Notes: generated by a model not told the origin, from the sequence alone. A stretch of DNA of 56,884 nucleotides from Desulfurivibrio sp. (GCA_003605035.1 QZKJ01000028.1:1-56884); one strand, 5' to 3'. Numbered from the stretch's first letter, positions 45,350 through 53,869 are shown. Program-made: numbers and translations.

Positions 45350-46489
45350 TCAGGAAAAGTCGAACCTGACCAGCACCCCCTCAAGGCCGCCGTTCATCAG
45401 GGGCTTCTGCCAGACGGGCCGCAGGCCGGTATCCTTGACCAGCTCAGGTCTGCCGAGATAGACATAGGCTGCGGCGCAACGCTGTCCGCCTTGCAGAAAG
45501 TCCCCCAGCTCCCGCATGAAGCGGGCCGCTCCCTCGTCCTGTTTCAGACGGATGCCGTAAGGTGGATTGGTGATGATGATGGCCTCCCTGGCCGGCCCGA
45601 GTTCCTGGTATTTTTTCTGCTTGATGATGATTTTGTCGCCGTGGGGCAGCAGGCTGCAGTTGTGCCGGGCCGCCTTGACCGCTTCGGCCGAGGCGTCGCT
45701 GCCGGTGAGCAGCCCTTTGGGCAGCCGTTCGATGCGGCTGTTGGCCTCGGCCCGCACCTCGTCCCACCGCCCCTGGTCATATTCGGGCATCATCTCGAAG
45801 CCGAATTTCCGGCGCAGGAAGGCGGCCGGGATGCGGCAGCGGTGCATCAGCGCCTCGGTGAGGATGGTGCCCGAGCCGCACATGGGATCAATGAGCGGGG
45901 TGCTGCCGTCCCATTTGCTCAGGCGGATGATGGCGGCCGCCACGGTCTCCTGCATGGGGGCCTCGACGCTCAGCTGCCGGTAGCCCCGGCGGTGCAGGGA
46001 GCCGCCTGAGGTGTCCAGGCTGATGATGGCCCGGTTGCGCTCAATGCGCAGGTGCAGCCAGAGATCCGGATTTTCGGTGTCAATGTTCGGACGGCTGCCG
46101 GTCAGGTCCCGGAAGTGGTCGACAATGGCGTCTTTGAGGCAGAGGGCGGCATACTGGGAATGCTTGATGTGGCTGCCGGTGACCGAGGCGTTGACGGCAA
46201 AGGTGTTTTTTCCGGACAGCAGCTCGTGCCAGTTGATCTTGCGCGCCGTCTTGTAGAGATATTTGGTGCTGTGGCAGTCAAAGGTGAGCAGCGGGGCCAG
46301 GATGCGCGTGCAGAGCCGGGAGAGGTAGTTGGCCCGGTAGAGGGCGGCCTGGTCGGCGTCAAAATAGACGCCCATGAATTTCGCGGCGACCTCCCGGCAG
46401 CCCAGGGCAGCCAGCTCTTCGGCCCCGTACTGTTCCAGGCCGCGGGCGATCTGGGCAAAGTATCTGTTTGTTTTCTGATAGGTGAACAT
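45350..46489 (-). CDS. rlmL: RlmL-like THUMP rRNA (guanine-N2) methyltransferase
   Basis: 379 aa. N-terminal THUMP RNA-binding region (about 60-160) and Rossmann methyltransferase: LIDPMCGSGTILTEAL near 200-215, catalytic NPPYG near 308-312. This is the N-terminal half of E. coli RlmL, which makes m2G2445 of 23S rRNA; the RlmK half is absent. It is last in a four-gene reverse-strand operon with darP, consistent with ribosome maturation. Confidence 0.87.
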   Translation of the reverse strand: MFTYQKTNRYFAQIARGLEQYGAEELAALGCREVAAKFMGVYFDADQAALYRANYLSRLCTRILAPLLTFDCHSTKYLYKTARKINWHELLSGKNTFAVNASVTGSHIKHSQYAALCLKDAIVDHFRDLTGSRPNIDTENPDLWLHLRIERNRAIISLDTSGGSLHRRGYRQLSVEAPMQETVAAAIIRLSKWDGSTPLIDPMCGSGTILTEALMHRCRIPAAFLRRKFGFEMMPEYDQGRWDEVRAEANSRIERLPKGLLTGSDASAEAVKAARHNCSLLPHGDKIIIKQKKYQELGPAREAIIITNPPYGIRLKQDEGAARFMRELGDFLQGGQRCAAAYVYLGRPELVKDTGLRPVWQKPLMNGGLEGVLVRFDFS

Positions 46490-46519
46490 GATGGCCGGGG
46501 GTGTGCGTTGAATTGATGG

Positions 46520-47269
46520 TCAGGGCTGGCGCTGGGCCGACTTTTTCCTGCTGGTGAGAAAATCCAGGCTCTCCTCGTCGTGCAGCCGGTAGGCGCGATC
46601 AAGCAGTTTCTTCAGGTCCCTGGCAATATGCGCCAGCGGCGGCAGGGGCTTGATGACCGGCAGATAGTGTTCAATGGGCAGCAGCGGGGCGATGGCCATC
46701 TTTTTTTCCAGGCTGTCGGCCATGCCGATCTCCATGCCGCCCTCCAGGTCGCCCATCTTGTGGCTGCTGCCCAGGGAGCGGAGAAAGCCCATGATGCTGC
46801 CCAGGTCATTCTGCTGGTAGAAGACCTTGATCTCCTCGGCAATGTTTTCTCTGGCCTCTTTCAGCTCGTCAAATTTCAGCCGGTACTGCTCGCTGTGCAT
46901 TTCCAGCCGTTCATAGCAGTCCGTGGCCAGATGGTGAAACCTGCCGGACCTGGTCAGGCCGTGCACCCTGATGCCCTCGAAGACCCGGTTTCTGATGGTG
47001 GTCGACTGGATGAAATGGGGGTCATAGAACTGTTTTTTGTCAAGGGCGGTCAGGGCGAGAAAGGCGTCAATGAGTTCTTCGTCCTTCAGGATGATATAGA
47101 GGCGGATCAGGTCGAAACTGATCCGTTTCTCCAGGATGAAGGAATGGATTCTGATCTCCTTTTCCAGGTCGCGTTTGTCCTGTTCGATGAGCTTGCGGAA
47201 ACCGAAGTAGCGTTCGGCGATATCCCTTTTGATCTCATAGGCGATGACCTCGTTGATGTCCGGTTTCAT
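46520..47269 (-). CDS. Unknown helical protein in the darP-rlmL operon
   Basis: 249 aa, not recognised. Highly charged and alpha-helical with probable coiled coils (LIEQDKRDLEKEIRIHSFIL, EQYRLKFDELKEARENIAEE); no signal or membrane segment. It lies nine bases after the PPC-domain gene and 30 bases before rlmL. The position suggests a link to ribosome assembly or RNA handling, but this is guilt by association. Confidence 0.65.
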   Translation of the reverse strand: MKPDINEVIAYEIKRDIAERYFGFRKLIEQDKRDLEKEIRIHSFILEKRISFDLIRLYIILKDEELIDAFLALTALDKKQFYDPHFIQSTTIRNRVFEGIRVHGLTRSGRFHHLATDCYERLEMHSEQYRLKFDELKEARENIAEEIKVFYQQNDLGSIMGFLRSLGSSHKMGDLEGGMEIGMADSLEKKMAIAPLLPIEHYLPVIKPLPPLAHIARDLKKLLDRAYRLHDEESLDFLTSRKKSAQRQP

Positions 47270-47278
47270 CGTCTCCTC

Positions 47279-47719
47279 TCAGCCGAAGGTGACAATGTTG
47301 AAGCCCTTGTCGGCCGACCAGGGCCGGCTGGCCGCAAAGCCTTCGATCTCGAAGAGAATGACCTCGAGCAGCAGATAGGTCTTGCTGCCCTTGCGCACAC
47401 AGCCGGTAATGGTGTCGCCGTGGTGACCCAGGGCCGCATGCAGGTGGATGCGCGGCTGCTCGTGCTCGTCCCAGTAGATGCTGCCGCTGCCCAGGGTTTC
47501 CCGGGCGTCCCGCAGCTGCCGCCACACCGGTTCCGGCGGCATGACCGGCTCCCTGGGCCCGGTGACCACGTCAGCCTGGCGCAGTCCGCCGATGACATGA
47601 AACCAGCCGTTGCGGATGTTTTCTTTTTTGATCAGGTCGGTGAGGGCGCCGAGAAAGTCGTCGCCATCGTCAAAACGGATGGCAAAGACCCGGGCGACCG
47701 AGCCGGTGCGGTAATCCAT
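47279..47719 (-). CDS. PPC/DUF296 domain DNA-binding-like protein
   Basis: 146 aa from the ATG at 47719, where AGGAGAT precedes the start; the open frame upstream to 47917 is a shadow of darP. PCC/PPC (DUF296) fold: SVARVFAIRFDDGDDFL, GWFHVIGGLRQADVV, IHLHAALGHHGDTITGCV. Related proteins with AT-hooks bind DNA; bacterial single-domain members are of unknown role and may bind small ligands. Second gene of the operon. Confidence 0.85.
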   Translation of the reverse strand: MDYRTGSVARVFAIRFDDGDDFLGALTDLIKKENIRNGWFHVIGGLRQADVVTGPREPVMPPEPVWRQLRDARETLGSGSIYWDEHEQPRIHLHAALGHHGDTITGCVRKGSKTYLLLEVILFEIEGFAASRPWSADKGFNIVTFG

Positions 47720-47729
47720 AGATGATCTC

Positions 47730-48293
47730 CTATTTATTGTTCCAGCGTTGCCGCTCCGCCGCAGCCTTGAGCAGCCGGAAAATCTCTTTGCTCTGGGCTG
47801 TCTTGCGACTGCGGCTGTAGCGCCAGGCGCAGAGGCGGATGGCGTCCAGGTCCAGGTCGGGGAAGAGTTCGGCGGCGGAGTCCAGGGCAGGACTCGGCCA
47901 GTGCCGGTCAAGCTCAAGCTCCTCCTGCTCCGTCATGGCATCCCGGGCCGCGGCCAGGGCGTCATTGATGATGTTGTCCCGCAGGTTTTCCAGTTCGTGG
48001 AACTCCTTTTTCTGCTGCAGGTGCGAACCCTTTTTCTCGGTGAGAAAGTCAAACAGCGGTCCGGCATCCAGGTCGCGCAGGTTCTTGGTGAGAAACTTGA
48101 TCTGTCTCTTCCTGGCTCCGGCCTTCAGCTCCCTGGCCGTGATAAGCTCTTTTTTAAGGAAATCCTCGCAGGGCAGCCTGCCGATTTCCTGGACCGAGAG
48201 ATTCACCAGCTCCACAGCCAGCTCTTCCAGGTTTCTGACGCGCCTTTTTTTTTCTGATTTCGACAGGGAATATTCCATTATTTTAGTTGCCAT
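47730..48293 (-). CDS. darP: Ribosome biogenesis factor DarP (YjgA, DUF615)
   Basis: 187 aa. DUF615/YjgA family: SKSEKKRRVRNLEELAVELVNL at the N-terminus, ARKRQIKFLTKNLRDLD in the centre, FHELENLRD, and a C-terminal LCAWRYSRSRK segment ending in KEIFRLLKAA. E. coli DarP binds late pre-50S particles and helps ribosome assembly. First gene of a reverse-strand operon ending at the terminator 45209-45240. A Met five codons downstream is an alternative start. Confidence 0.8.
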   Translation of the reverse strand: MATKIMEYSLSKSEKKRRVRNLEELAVELVNLSVQEIGRLPCEDFLKKELITARELKAGARKRQIKFLTKNLRDLDAGPLFDFLTEKKGSHLQQKKEFHELENLRDNIINDALAAARDAMTEQEELELDRHWPSPALDSAAELFPDLDLDAIRLCAWRYSRSRKTAQSKEIFRLLKAAAERQRWNNK

Positions 48294-48402
48294 CTCTCTT
48301 TGGGCTACGGTACTATGAGGGGCTTAAGATCTCCCCTGCAATGTAACCTTAAAGTGGTTGCGGAAGCAAAGTTATTTTTTTCTCGAAAAAAAGGAACAGG
48401 CT

Positions 48403-49572
48403 ATGACAGCGCGAAAATTCACCGTCACCCAACCCACCCAGATCCGGTTCGGCGTCGGCGCCATTAATGATCTGGCCCAGGCCGTTCAGGACCTGGGCGG
48501 CAAGAAGGTACTGCTGGTGGTTGACCCCAATCTCAAGACCGTGGGCCTGCTGAACTCCATCACCGCGCCGCTTGACGTCAGCGGCGTGCAGTATGAGATT
48601 TTTGACCACGTCGATCCGGAGCCGGGCCTCAAACTGGCGGATGAGGGCACGGCGCTGGCTGCCAAGGCCGGCTGTGACTGTGTCATCGGCGCAGGCGGCG
48701 GCTCGGCCATGGACGTGGCCAAGGCCATCAGCATCCTGCTCACCAACGGTGGCAAGGCGGAGGATTATCTGGGGCTGGGCAAGATCAAGAAACGCGGGGT
48801 GCCCAAGATCATGGTGCCCACCACCGCCGGCACCGGCGCTGAGGTGACCTTCACCGCTGTTTTCATCAACGAGAAAACCAGGAGCAAGGGCGGCATGAAC
48901 GGCGATCCGCTCTACCCCGATATTGCCCTGCTCGACCCGGCCCTCACCCTCACCCTGCCCCAGAAGGTGACCGCGGCCCCGGGCATCGACGCCTTCACCC
49001 ATGCCCTGGAGGCCTTTGTTTCCACCCAGGCCCACGCCATCTCCGACATGTACGCCCTGGAGGCCATCTCGCTGATCAGCGACAATCTGGCCATGGCCTA
49101 TGCCAACGGCGGCAACCTGGAAGCCCGCACCGGCATGCTCATGGGCAGTCTGCTGGGCGGCAAGGCCCTGGCCACCGCCGGGGTGGGGCTGGTCCATGCC
49201 ATGGCCTACCCGTTGGGCGGCATGTTCAACATCCCCCATGGCCTGGCCAACGCCGTGCTGCTGCCTTTTGTGGTTGATTACAACATCATCGGGAGTCCTG
49301 CGAAATTCGCCCGCATCGCCACCGTCATGGGCTATGATGTCGAGGACCTGCCCCTGCGCGAGGCGGGCCAGGTGGCGGTTGAGGCTGTCTATGATCTCAA
49401 CGGCGACGTGGAGATCCCCAGGAACCTTGACGAACTCGGCATCCCGGCCGCCAGGATTCCGGAGATGGCCAAGATCGCCCTGACCGTCACCCGGCCGGTG
49501 GAGAACAATCCCCGCAAGCCGAGTCTGGAGGATGTGATCAGGGTGTACGAGATTGCCCATAAGGGTTGGTGA
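48403..49572 (+). CDS. kdnB: Iron-dependent alcohol dehydrogenase, likely Kdo 8-oxidase KdnB
   Basis: 389 aa from the ATG at 48403 (AAGGAAC upstream), the usual length for Fe-ADH. NAD-binding [13 protein letters not shown] near 106-118 and metal ligands in [11 protein letters not shown] (about 196-200), GLVHAM (about 264) and NIPHGLAN (about 278). Neighbours kdnA and kdsB point to KdnB, which oxidises Kdo at C8 to the aldehyde in Shewanella-type 8-amino-Kdo synthesis. By itself the sequence could be any Fe-ADH, so the specific call rests on context. Confidence 0.68.
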   Translation: MTARKFTVTQPTQIRFGVGAINDLAQAVQDLGGKKVLLVVDPNLKTVGLLNSITAPLDVSGVQYEIFDHVDPEPGLKLADEGTALAAKAGCDCVIGAGGGSAMDVAKAISILLTNGGKAEDYLGLGKIKKRGVPKIMVPTTAGTGAEVTFTAVFINEKTRSKGGMNGDPLYPDIALLDPALTLTLPQKVTAAPGIDAFTHALEAFVSTQAHAISDMYALEAISLISDNLAMAYANGGNLEARTGMLMGSLLGGKALATAGVGLVHAMAYPLGGMFNIPHGLANAVLLPFVVDYNIIGSPAKFARIATVMGYDVEDLPLREAGQVAVEAVYDLNGDVEIPRNLDELGIPAARIPEMAKIALTVTRPVENNPRKPSLEDVIRVYEIAHKGW

Positions 49573-49579
49573 TATTAGT

Positions 49580-49616
49580 CTGACTGGTCCAACTGGTCTT
49601 ACTGGTCTGACTGGTC
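49580..49616 (-). repeat. 9-bp tandem array after kdnB, reverse orientation
   Basis: Four units (CTGACTGGT, CCAACTGGT, CTTACTGGT, CTGACTGGT) start eight bases after the kdnB stop. Reverse complement of the GACCAGTNR family. Confidence 0.85.
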
Positions 49617-49620
49617 GGGG

Positions 49621-49692
49621 GGTAGGAGCGGGCCATGCCCGCGATAACGGCGTTCGCCATGCCAACGGTCGCGGGCATGGCCCGCTCCTACC
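49621..49692. repeat. REP-type palindrome with 24-bp perfect arms
   Basis: Arms 49621-49644 and 49669-49692 are exact complements; they begin GGTAGGAGCGGGCC and enclose a 24-base loop. The arm closely resembles the GTAGGAGCGNGC REP family known from Pseudomonas and others. It could fold into a strong mRNA hairpin after kdnB. Confidence 0.85.
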
Positions 49693-49732
49693 GCGGGAAT
49701 ACGGATCAGGTATGCGAACATGCGACGGAGAC

Positions 49733-49766
49733 GTCATCCCGGGCAAGCGAAGCGCGACCCGGAATC
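49733..49766. repeat. CATCCCGGG...CCCGGAATCC dispersed palindrome
   Basis: CCGGG (49739-49743) pairs with CCCGG (49758-49762) around a 14-base loop within GTCATCCCGGG and CCCGGAATCC. Similar sequences are common intergenic repeats in proteobacteria. Confidence 0.55.
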
Positions 49767-49781
49767 CATTGAGACGAGCAG

Positions 49782-49916
49782 GGCCAGCAAGACCAGTCAG
49801 ACCAGCCAGACCAGTAGGACCAGTAGGACCAATAGGACCAGTAGGACCAATAGGACCAGTAGGACCAATAAGACCAGTAGGACCAGTCAGACCAGTAAGA
49901 CCAGTAAGACCAATAG
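49782..49916 (+). repeat. 9-bp tandem array before kdnA, forward orientation
   Basis: Fifteen units in perfect 9-base phase, mostly GACCAGTAG, GACCAATAG or GACCAGTCA. Its last unit runs into the kdnA ribosome site. It is the inverted partner of the array at 49580-49616 and a direct relative of the one at 4278-4367. Confidence 0.9.
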
Positions 49917-49919
49917 GAG
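49915..49919 (+). promoter_or_regulatory. kdnA: kdnA ribosome binding site formed by the repeat array
   Basis: AGGAG, six bases before the kdnA ATG, is made of the last two bases of the final 9-bp unit (…AATAG) and the next three bases. Array units ending TAG followed by GACC also contain AGGA, so upstream units could act as decoy ribosome sites. Confidence 0.65.
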
Positions 49920-49925
49920 AAAAGC

Positions 49926-51128
49926 ATGCCAGGTTTTGAGGTTTTTGGAGAGGAAGAGAAAAAGGAGATTCTGGAGGTGCTGGATACCGGCGTCCTCTTT
50001 CGCTACGAGTTTCCCGAGCAGCGGCGCGGGGTGTACAAGGTGCGCACCTTTGAAGAGCAATTCGCCCGCTACTGCGGAGTGAAGCACGCCCAGGCCGTCA
50101 CCTCGGGCACCTCGGCCCTGAAGGTGGCGCTCACCGCCCTTGGCGTGGGTCCCGGCGACGAGGTGATCACCCAGTGCTTCACCTTTGTCGCCACCTGGGA
50201 GGCGATCTTTGACGTGGGCGCGGTGCCGGTCTTTGCCGAGATCGACGACACGCTCAACATGGACCCGAATGATCTTGCGAAAAAGATCACCAGCCGCACC
50301 AGATGCATCATCCCGGTGCACATGCTCGGGGCCCAGGCCCGCATCAAAGAGATCAAGGCCATTGCCGACAGACACCACATCCCGGTGCTGGAAGACACGG
50401 CCCAGGCCGCCGGCGGTTCGCTTTCCGGCAAACGGCTGGGCAGCTTCGGCGCCTGCGGCACCTTCTCCTTTGACGCGGTGAAAACCATGACCACCGGCGA
50501 GGGCGGCATGATCATCACCGATGATGAGAAGCTGTGGCGCAACATGTCCGAATACCATGACCACGGCCATGACCATGTGCCCAATCCCGGCGCCCGGGGC
50601 GGCGAGGGCCGCAGTTTCATCGGCTTCAACTTCCGCATGATGGAGCTGCAGGGCGCCATCGGCATCGCCCAGCTGGCCAAACTGGACGGCATGATCACGA
50701 GCCAGAAGAAGAACAAGGCGGCGCTCAGGGAGGCCATCGCTAAAATCAAGGGCGTGACCTTCCGCACCATTCTCGATGAAGCAGGTGATTCCGCGACCTT
50801 TATCGGCTTTTTCCTGCCGGATGCGGAAAAGGCCAGGGCGGTGAACAAGGTGCTGGCGGAAAACGGCGCCGGGGCCATTGCCTTCGGCGCCAATACCTGG
50901 CATTTTTATCCCAAGTGGGAGCACCTGCTGGCCGGCTCCACCCTGGCCAGGTCCGGCTGGCCGTTTAGCGGGCCGGACGGCAAGCGCCGGGTGATCTATG
51001 ACCAGGACGCCCTGCCCGCCTCGGCGGCGCTGATGGACCGGCTGCTGGTCTACCAGGTGCCGGTGAAACTCTCGGATGCGCGGCTGGCCCAGCTGACCGC
51101 GGCCCTGGACAAGGCGGCGCAGATTTGA
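49926..51128 (+). CDS. kdnA: 8-amino-3,8-dideoxy-Kdo transaminase KdnA (DegT/DnrJ/EryC1)
   Basis: 400 aa, fold-type I PLP aminotransferase. PLP lysine K186 in [14 protein letters not shown], the ring-stacking region [14 protein letters not shown] pair in [11 protein letters not shown]. The N-terminus [16 protein letters not shown] and the [19 protein letters not shown] stretch are features I associate with KdnA-type enzymes. Expected reaction: glutamate-dependent amination of the C8 aldehyde of Kdo. Genes for the preceding oxidase (kdnB) and the following CMP-transferase (kdsB) flank it. Flanked by repeat arrays on both sides. Confidence 0.78.
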   Translation: MPGFEVFGEEEKKEILEVLDTGVLFRYEFPEQRRGVYKVRTFEEQFARYCGVKHAQAVTSGTSALKVALTALGVGPGDEVITQCFTFVATWEAIFDVGAVPVFAEIDDTLNMDPNDLAKKITSRTRCIIPVHMLGAQARIKEIKAIADRHHIPVLEDTAQAAGGSLSGKRLGSFGACGTFSFDAVKTMTTGEGGMIITDDEKLWRNMSEYHDHGHDHVPNPGARGGEGRSFIGFNFRMMELQGAIGIAQLAKLDGMITSQKKNKAALREAIAKIKGVTFRTILDEAGDSATFIGFFLPDAEKARAVNKVLAENGAGAIAFGANTWHFYPKWEHLLAGSTLARSGWPFSGPDGKRRVIYDQDALPASAALMDRLLVYQVPVKLSDARLAQLTAALDKAAQI

Positions 51129-51134
51129 GGGAAT

Positions 51135-51182
51135 GTTCCAGTGTTCCAGCGTTTGAGCGTTTCAGCGTTTGATCGCTTGAAC
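51135..51182 (-). repeat. 8-bp tandem array after kdnA
   Basis: Six units (GTTCCAGT, GTTCCAGC, GTTTGAGC, GTTTCAGC, GTTTGATC, GCTTGAAC) fill the gap between the convergent kdnA and rsmJ stops. It is the inverse complement type of the array at 52789-52912. Confidence 0.85.
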
Positions 51183-51187
51183 GTTTT

Positions 51188-51949
51188 TCACCGCAGGTAG
51201 ATGTCGAACCGGCTGTTTTTAGCGGTGATGACGGCGGAGGGTTTGGCGTTGCCCAGGGTGGGCGCCCCTTGGGGCCGCTTGACCACCACCCGGGCCGTCC
51301 CCTGGCCTAAGGCCCAGACGAGCAGCAGGCCGGCGTCGGCATCATCGCCTACCAGGGCGCGGACCAGCCGCATCTCCTTTTTGACCAGGGCGCTTTTGCT
51401 GCGGTGCGGGTACATGGGGTCAAGATAGATGACCTCCGGGGCCGGCTCAAGGTGATTAAGCGTCAGGCAGTCGGCCTGCATGACCGTCATGCGGGCGGCA
51501 ATGCCGGCAACTTCCGGCTCCCGGGCCGCCCGGGCCAGACCGTCTTCCAGCAAAGCGGCGATCAGGGCGGAACGTTCCGCCAGCAGCACCCGGCAGCCGA
51601 GGCTGGCCAGAATGAAGCTGTCCCGGCCGAGCCCCGCGGTGGCGTCCAGCACCAAGGGACAGCGGTTGGCCTTGAGCCCCACGGCCCGGGCCAGGGCCTC
51701 TTTTCTGCCGCCGCCGAATTGCCGGCGGTAGCGCAGGGCCCCGGCGGTGAAATCGACAAAGAGCGGACCAGGGGCCCGGCTGCCGGTCTGCCGCAGCTCC
51801 AGCCGCTCGGGGGTCACGGCCAGCAGAAATTCGCACTCCTTTTCATCCTGCACCAGCGGGATGGCCAGCCGGGCGGCCAGCTGCTCCGCCTGCTCCCTCT
51901 GCCGCCCGTCCTCGCAGAGCAGGGCGATGCGGGGGGCATTAGCGGACAT
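51188..51949 (-). CDS. rsmJ: 16S rRNA (guanine1516-N2)-methyltransferase RsmJ
   Basis: 253 aa from the ATG at 51949 (an ATG at 51994 is also open). RsmJ/UPF0341 family: LFVDFTAGALRYRRQFGGGRKE, motif I VLDATAGLGRDSFILASLG, catalytic-site motif YLDPMYPHRSKSALVKKEM, and a VVVKRP end. Methylates m2G1516 of 16S rRNA. It is antisense-oriented inside the kdn-kds cluster and bracketed, together with kdsB, by inverted 8-bp arrays. Confidence 0.9.
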   Translation of the reverse strand: MSANAPRIALLCEDGRQREQAEQLAARLAIPLVQDEKECEFLLAVTPERLELRQTGSRAPGPLFVDFTAGALRYRRQFGGGRKEALARAVGLKANRCPLVLDATAGLGRDSFILASLGCRVLLAERSALIAALLEDGLARAAREPEVAGIAARMTVMQADCLTLNHLEPAPEVIYLDPMYPHRSKSALVKKEMRLVRALVGDDADAGLLLVWALGQGTARVVVKRPQGAPTLGNAKPSAVITAKNSRFDIYLR

Positions 51950-52026
51950 CGGCTCTGTCCGGCGGCACCGGCCGGGAAATCGTGGCATCGTCAATACAGA
52001 TCAAACGGATATGAAGAGAATATCTC

Positions 52027-52833
52027 ATGGATTTAGCACATAAACTGGAACCGAAAGTGGTGGCCATTATCCCGGCCCGTTATTACTCTAACCGGTTTGA
52101 GGGAAAACCTTTAGCAAAAATTCAGGGCAAGCCGATGATTCAGCATGTCTATGAGCGGGCCCTGGCCGCACCGATCCTGTCCCGGGTGGCGGTGGCCACC
52201 GATGACGAGCGCATTGCCGACTGCATCCGCGGTTTCGGCGGAGAGGTGGTGATGACCAGGCCGGACCATGCCTCGGGCACCGACCGGCTGGCCGAGGCCG
52301 CCACCCTCATGGATGTGCCGGAGCAGGACGTGGTGGTCAACATCCAGGGCGATCAGCCCCTTTTCCCGGTGGAGGTGGTGGAGCAGGTGGCCCGGCCCCT
52401 GCTCGATGATCCGGCCCTGCCCATGGCCACCCTCATCTACCAGATCATCCGCAAGGAGGAGATCGATGACCCCAACCATGTCAAGACGGTCTTTGACCGC
52501 AACGGCATGGCCCTCTATTTTTCACGGGCATCCATCCCCTATCAGCGGGACCCGGAGCATCCGCCGCCACCCACCTATTATAAACACCTGGGCTTTTATG
52601 CCTACCGCAAGGGCTTTCTGCTCACCTTTGTCAGCCTGCCGGAAGGGGAGTGGGAGCGTTTTGAAAAGCTTGAGCAGCTGCGCGCTCTGGAATACGGCTA
52701 CCGGATCAAGGTGGTGCTGACCGAGCATGATTCCATTGAGGTGGATACGCCGAAGGATCTCATCCGGGTGGAGGAGCTGTTAAAGAACGATCAAGCGATC
52801 AAACGATCAAGCGTTCAAACGTTGAAACGCTGA
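52027..52833 (+). CDS. kdsB: CMP-Kdo/CMP-8-amino-Kdo synthetase KdsB
   Basis: 268 aa. Activates the 3-deoxy-octulosonate sugar with CTP. Motifs: AIIPARYYSNRFEGKPLAKI (the usual R-x-PGKP has Glu for Pro), IQHVYERA, VVMTRPDHASGTDRLAEA, VVNIQGDQPLF, ALYFSRASIPY, LEQLRALEYGY, DSIEVDTPKDL. Several of these fit the Shewanella-type KdsB that prefers 8-amino-Kdo, matching the kdnBA neighbours (inference). The last 14 or so codons and the TGA stop lie inside an 8-bp repeat array, giving a nonconserved tail QAIKRSSVQTLKR. Confidence 0.88.
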   Translation: MDLAHKLEPKVVAIIPARYYSNRFEGKPLAKIQGKPMIQHVYERALAAPILSRVAVATDDERIADCIRGFGGEVVMTRPDHASGTDRLAEAATLMDVPEQDVVVNIQGDQPLFPVEVVEQVARPLLDDPALPMATLIYQIIRKEEIDDPNHVKTVFDRNGMALYFSRASIPYQRDPEHPPPPTYYKHLGFYAYRKGFLLTFVSLPEGEWERFEKLEQLRALEYGYRIKVVLTEHDSIEVDTPKDLIRVEELLKNDQAIKRSSVQTLKR

Positions 52834-52912
52834 AACGTAACGTTGAAACGCTGGAACGCTCAAACGCTGGAACACTGTAACGTAACGGTTGAAACGCTGA
52901 AACGCTGAAACG
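52789..52912 (+). repeat. 8-bp tandem array overlapping the kdsB end
   Basis: About fifteen units of GATCAAGC, GTTCAAAC, GTTGAAAC, GCTGAAAC and GCTGGAAC type, broken twice by GTAAC. The first 45 bases are coding (kdsB C-terminus and stop). It ends 22 bases before mdh. Confidence 0.88.
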
Positions 52913-52934
52913 ATTCTAATAAGGAAATGATACA

Positions 52935-53861
52935 ATGCGAAATAAGATAACGATTATTGGTGCGGGAAACGTGGGGGCCACGGCGGCGCATTGGGCTGCC
53001 AGCCGCGGTCTGGGAGATATCGTGCTGCTTGATGTGGTGGAGGGCGTGCCCCAGGGCAAGGCCCTTGACCTGCTGCAGGCCGGGCCGGTGGACGGCTTTG
53101 CCGGCCGCATCACCGGCAGTAATGATTATGCCGATTCCGCCGGCTCAGACGTGGTCATCATCACCGCGGGGCTGGCCCGCAAACCGGGCATGTCCCGCGA
53201 TGATCTGCTGGCCAAAAACGTGGCCATCGTCAGAACCTGCGCCGAGAACGCGGCAAGGCATTCGCCCGAGGCCGTGCTCATCGTGGTGACCAACCCCATT
53301 GACGCCATGGTCTACACCGCCTTCAAGGTCTCGGGATTTCCCAAGAACCGGGTGGTGGGCATGGCCGGCGTGCTGGATTCGGCCCGTTACCGCACCTTCC
53401 TGGCCGAGGCCCTGGGGGTTGCCCCCCGGGACGTCAATGCCATGGTCATGGGCATCCACGGCGACAACATGCTGCCCCTGGTCCGGCTGGCCAATGTGGC
53501 CGGCATCCCGGTCTCCGATCTGCTTGACCAGGAAAAACTGGACGCCATCGTCAAACGCACCCAGCATGGCGGCGCCGAGATCGTCAATCATCTGAAAACC
53601 GGCTCCGCTTTTTATACACCGGGACTCGCCGCCGTGGAAATGGCCGAGGCCATTCTCACCGACAGCAAGCGGGTGCTGCCCTGCGCCGCCTATGTGGAAG
53701 GAGAATTCGGTTTCTCCGGCTGCTTTCTCGGCGTGCCCGTGGTGCTGGGCGCCGGCGGGGTGGAGCGGATTGTCGAGTTTGCCCTGACCGCCGAGGAAAA
53801 AAAGGCCCTGGCCGAGTCCGAGACCGCCGTGCGCAGACAGATGGCAGCCACCGGTCTGTAG
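52935..53861 (+). CDS. mdh: Malate dehydrogenase
   Basis: 308 aa, LDH-like MDH: NAD-binding [10 protein letters not shown] near 9-18, substrate arginines in [25 protein letters not shown], and catalytic His in [11 protein letters not shown]. Interconverts malate and oxaloacetate with NAD. AAGGA lies upstream of the ATG. With pycAB it would form part of a C4 dicarboxylate route typical of propionate-cycling sulfate reducers (inference). Confidence 0.95.
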   Translation: MRNKITIIGAGNVGATAAHWAASRGLGDIVLLDVVEGVPQGKALDLLQAGPVDGFAGRITGSNDYADSAGSDVVIITAGLARKPGMSRDDLLAKNVAIVRTCAENAARHSPEAVLIVVTNPIDAMVYTAFKVSGFPKNRVVGMAGVLDSARYRTFLAEALGVAPRDVNAMVMGIHGDNMLPLVRLANVAGIPVSDLLDQEKLDAIVKRTQHGGAEIVNHLKTGSAFYTPGLAAVEMAEAILTDSKRVLPCAAYVEGEFGFSGCFLGVPVVLGAGGVERIVEFALTAEEKKALAESETAVRRQMAATGL

Positions 53862-53869
53862 GCTCACCT

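Noticed and set aside
49706-49927. Small frames encoding Tyr-Trp-Ser or Gly-Pro-Val/Ile repeats
   Set aside because: They are translations of the 9-bp array and show no start signal or conserved part; the DNA repeat explains them.
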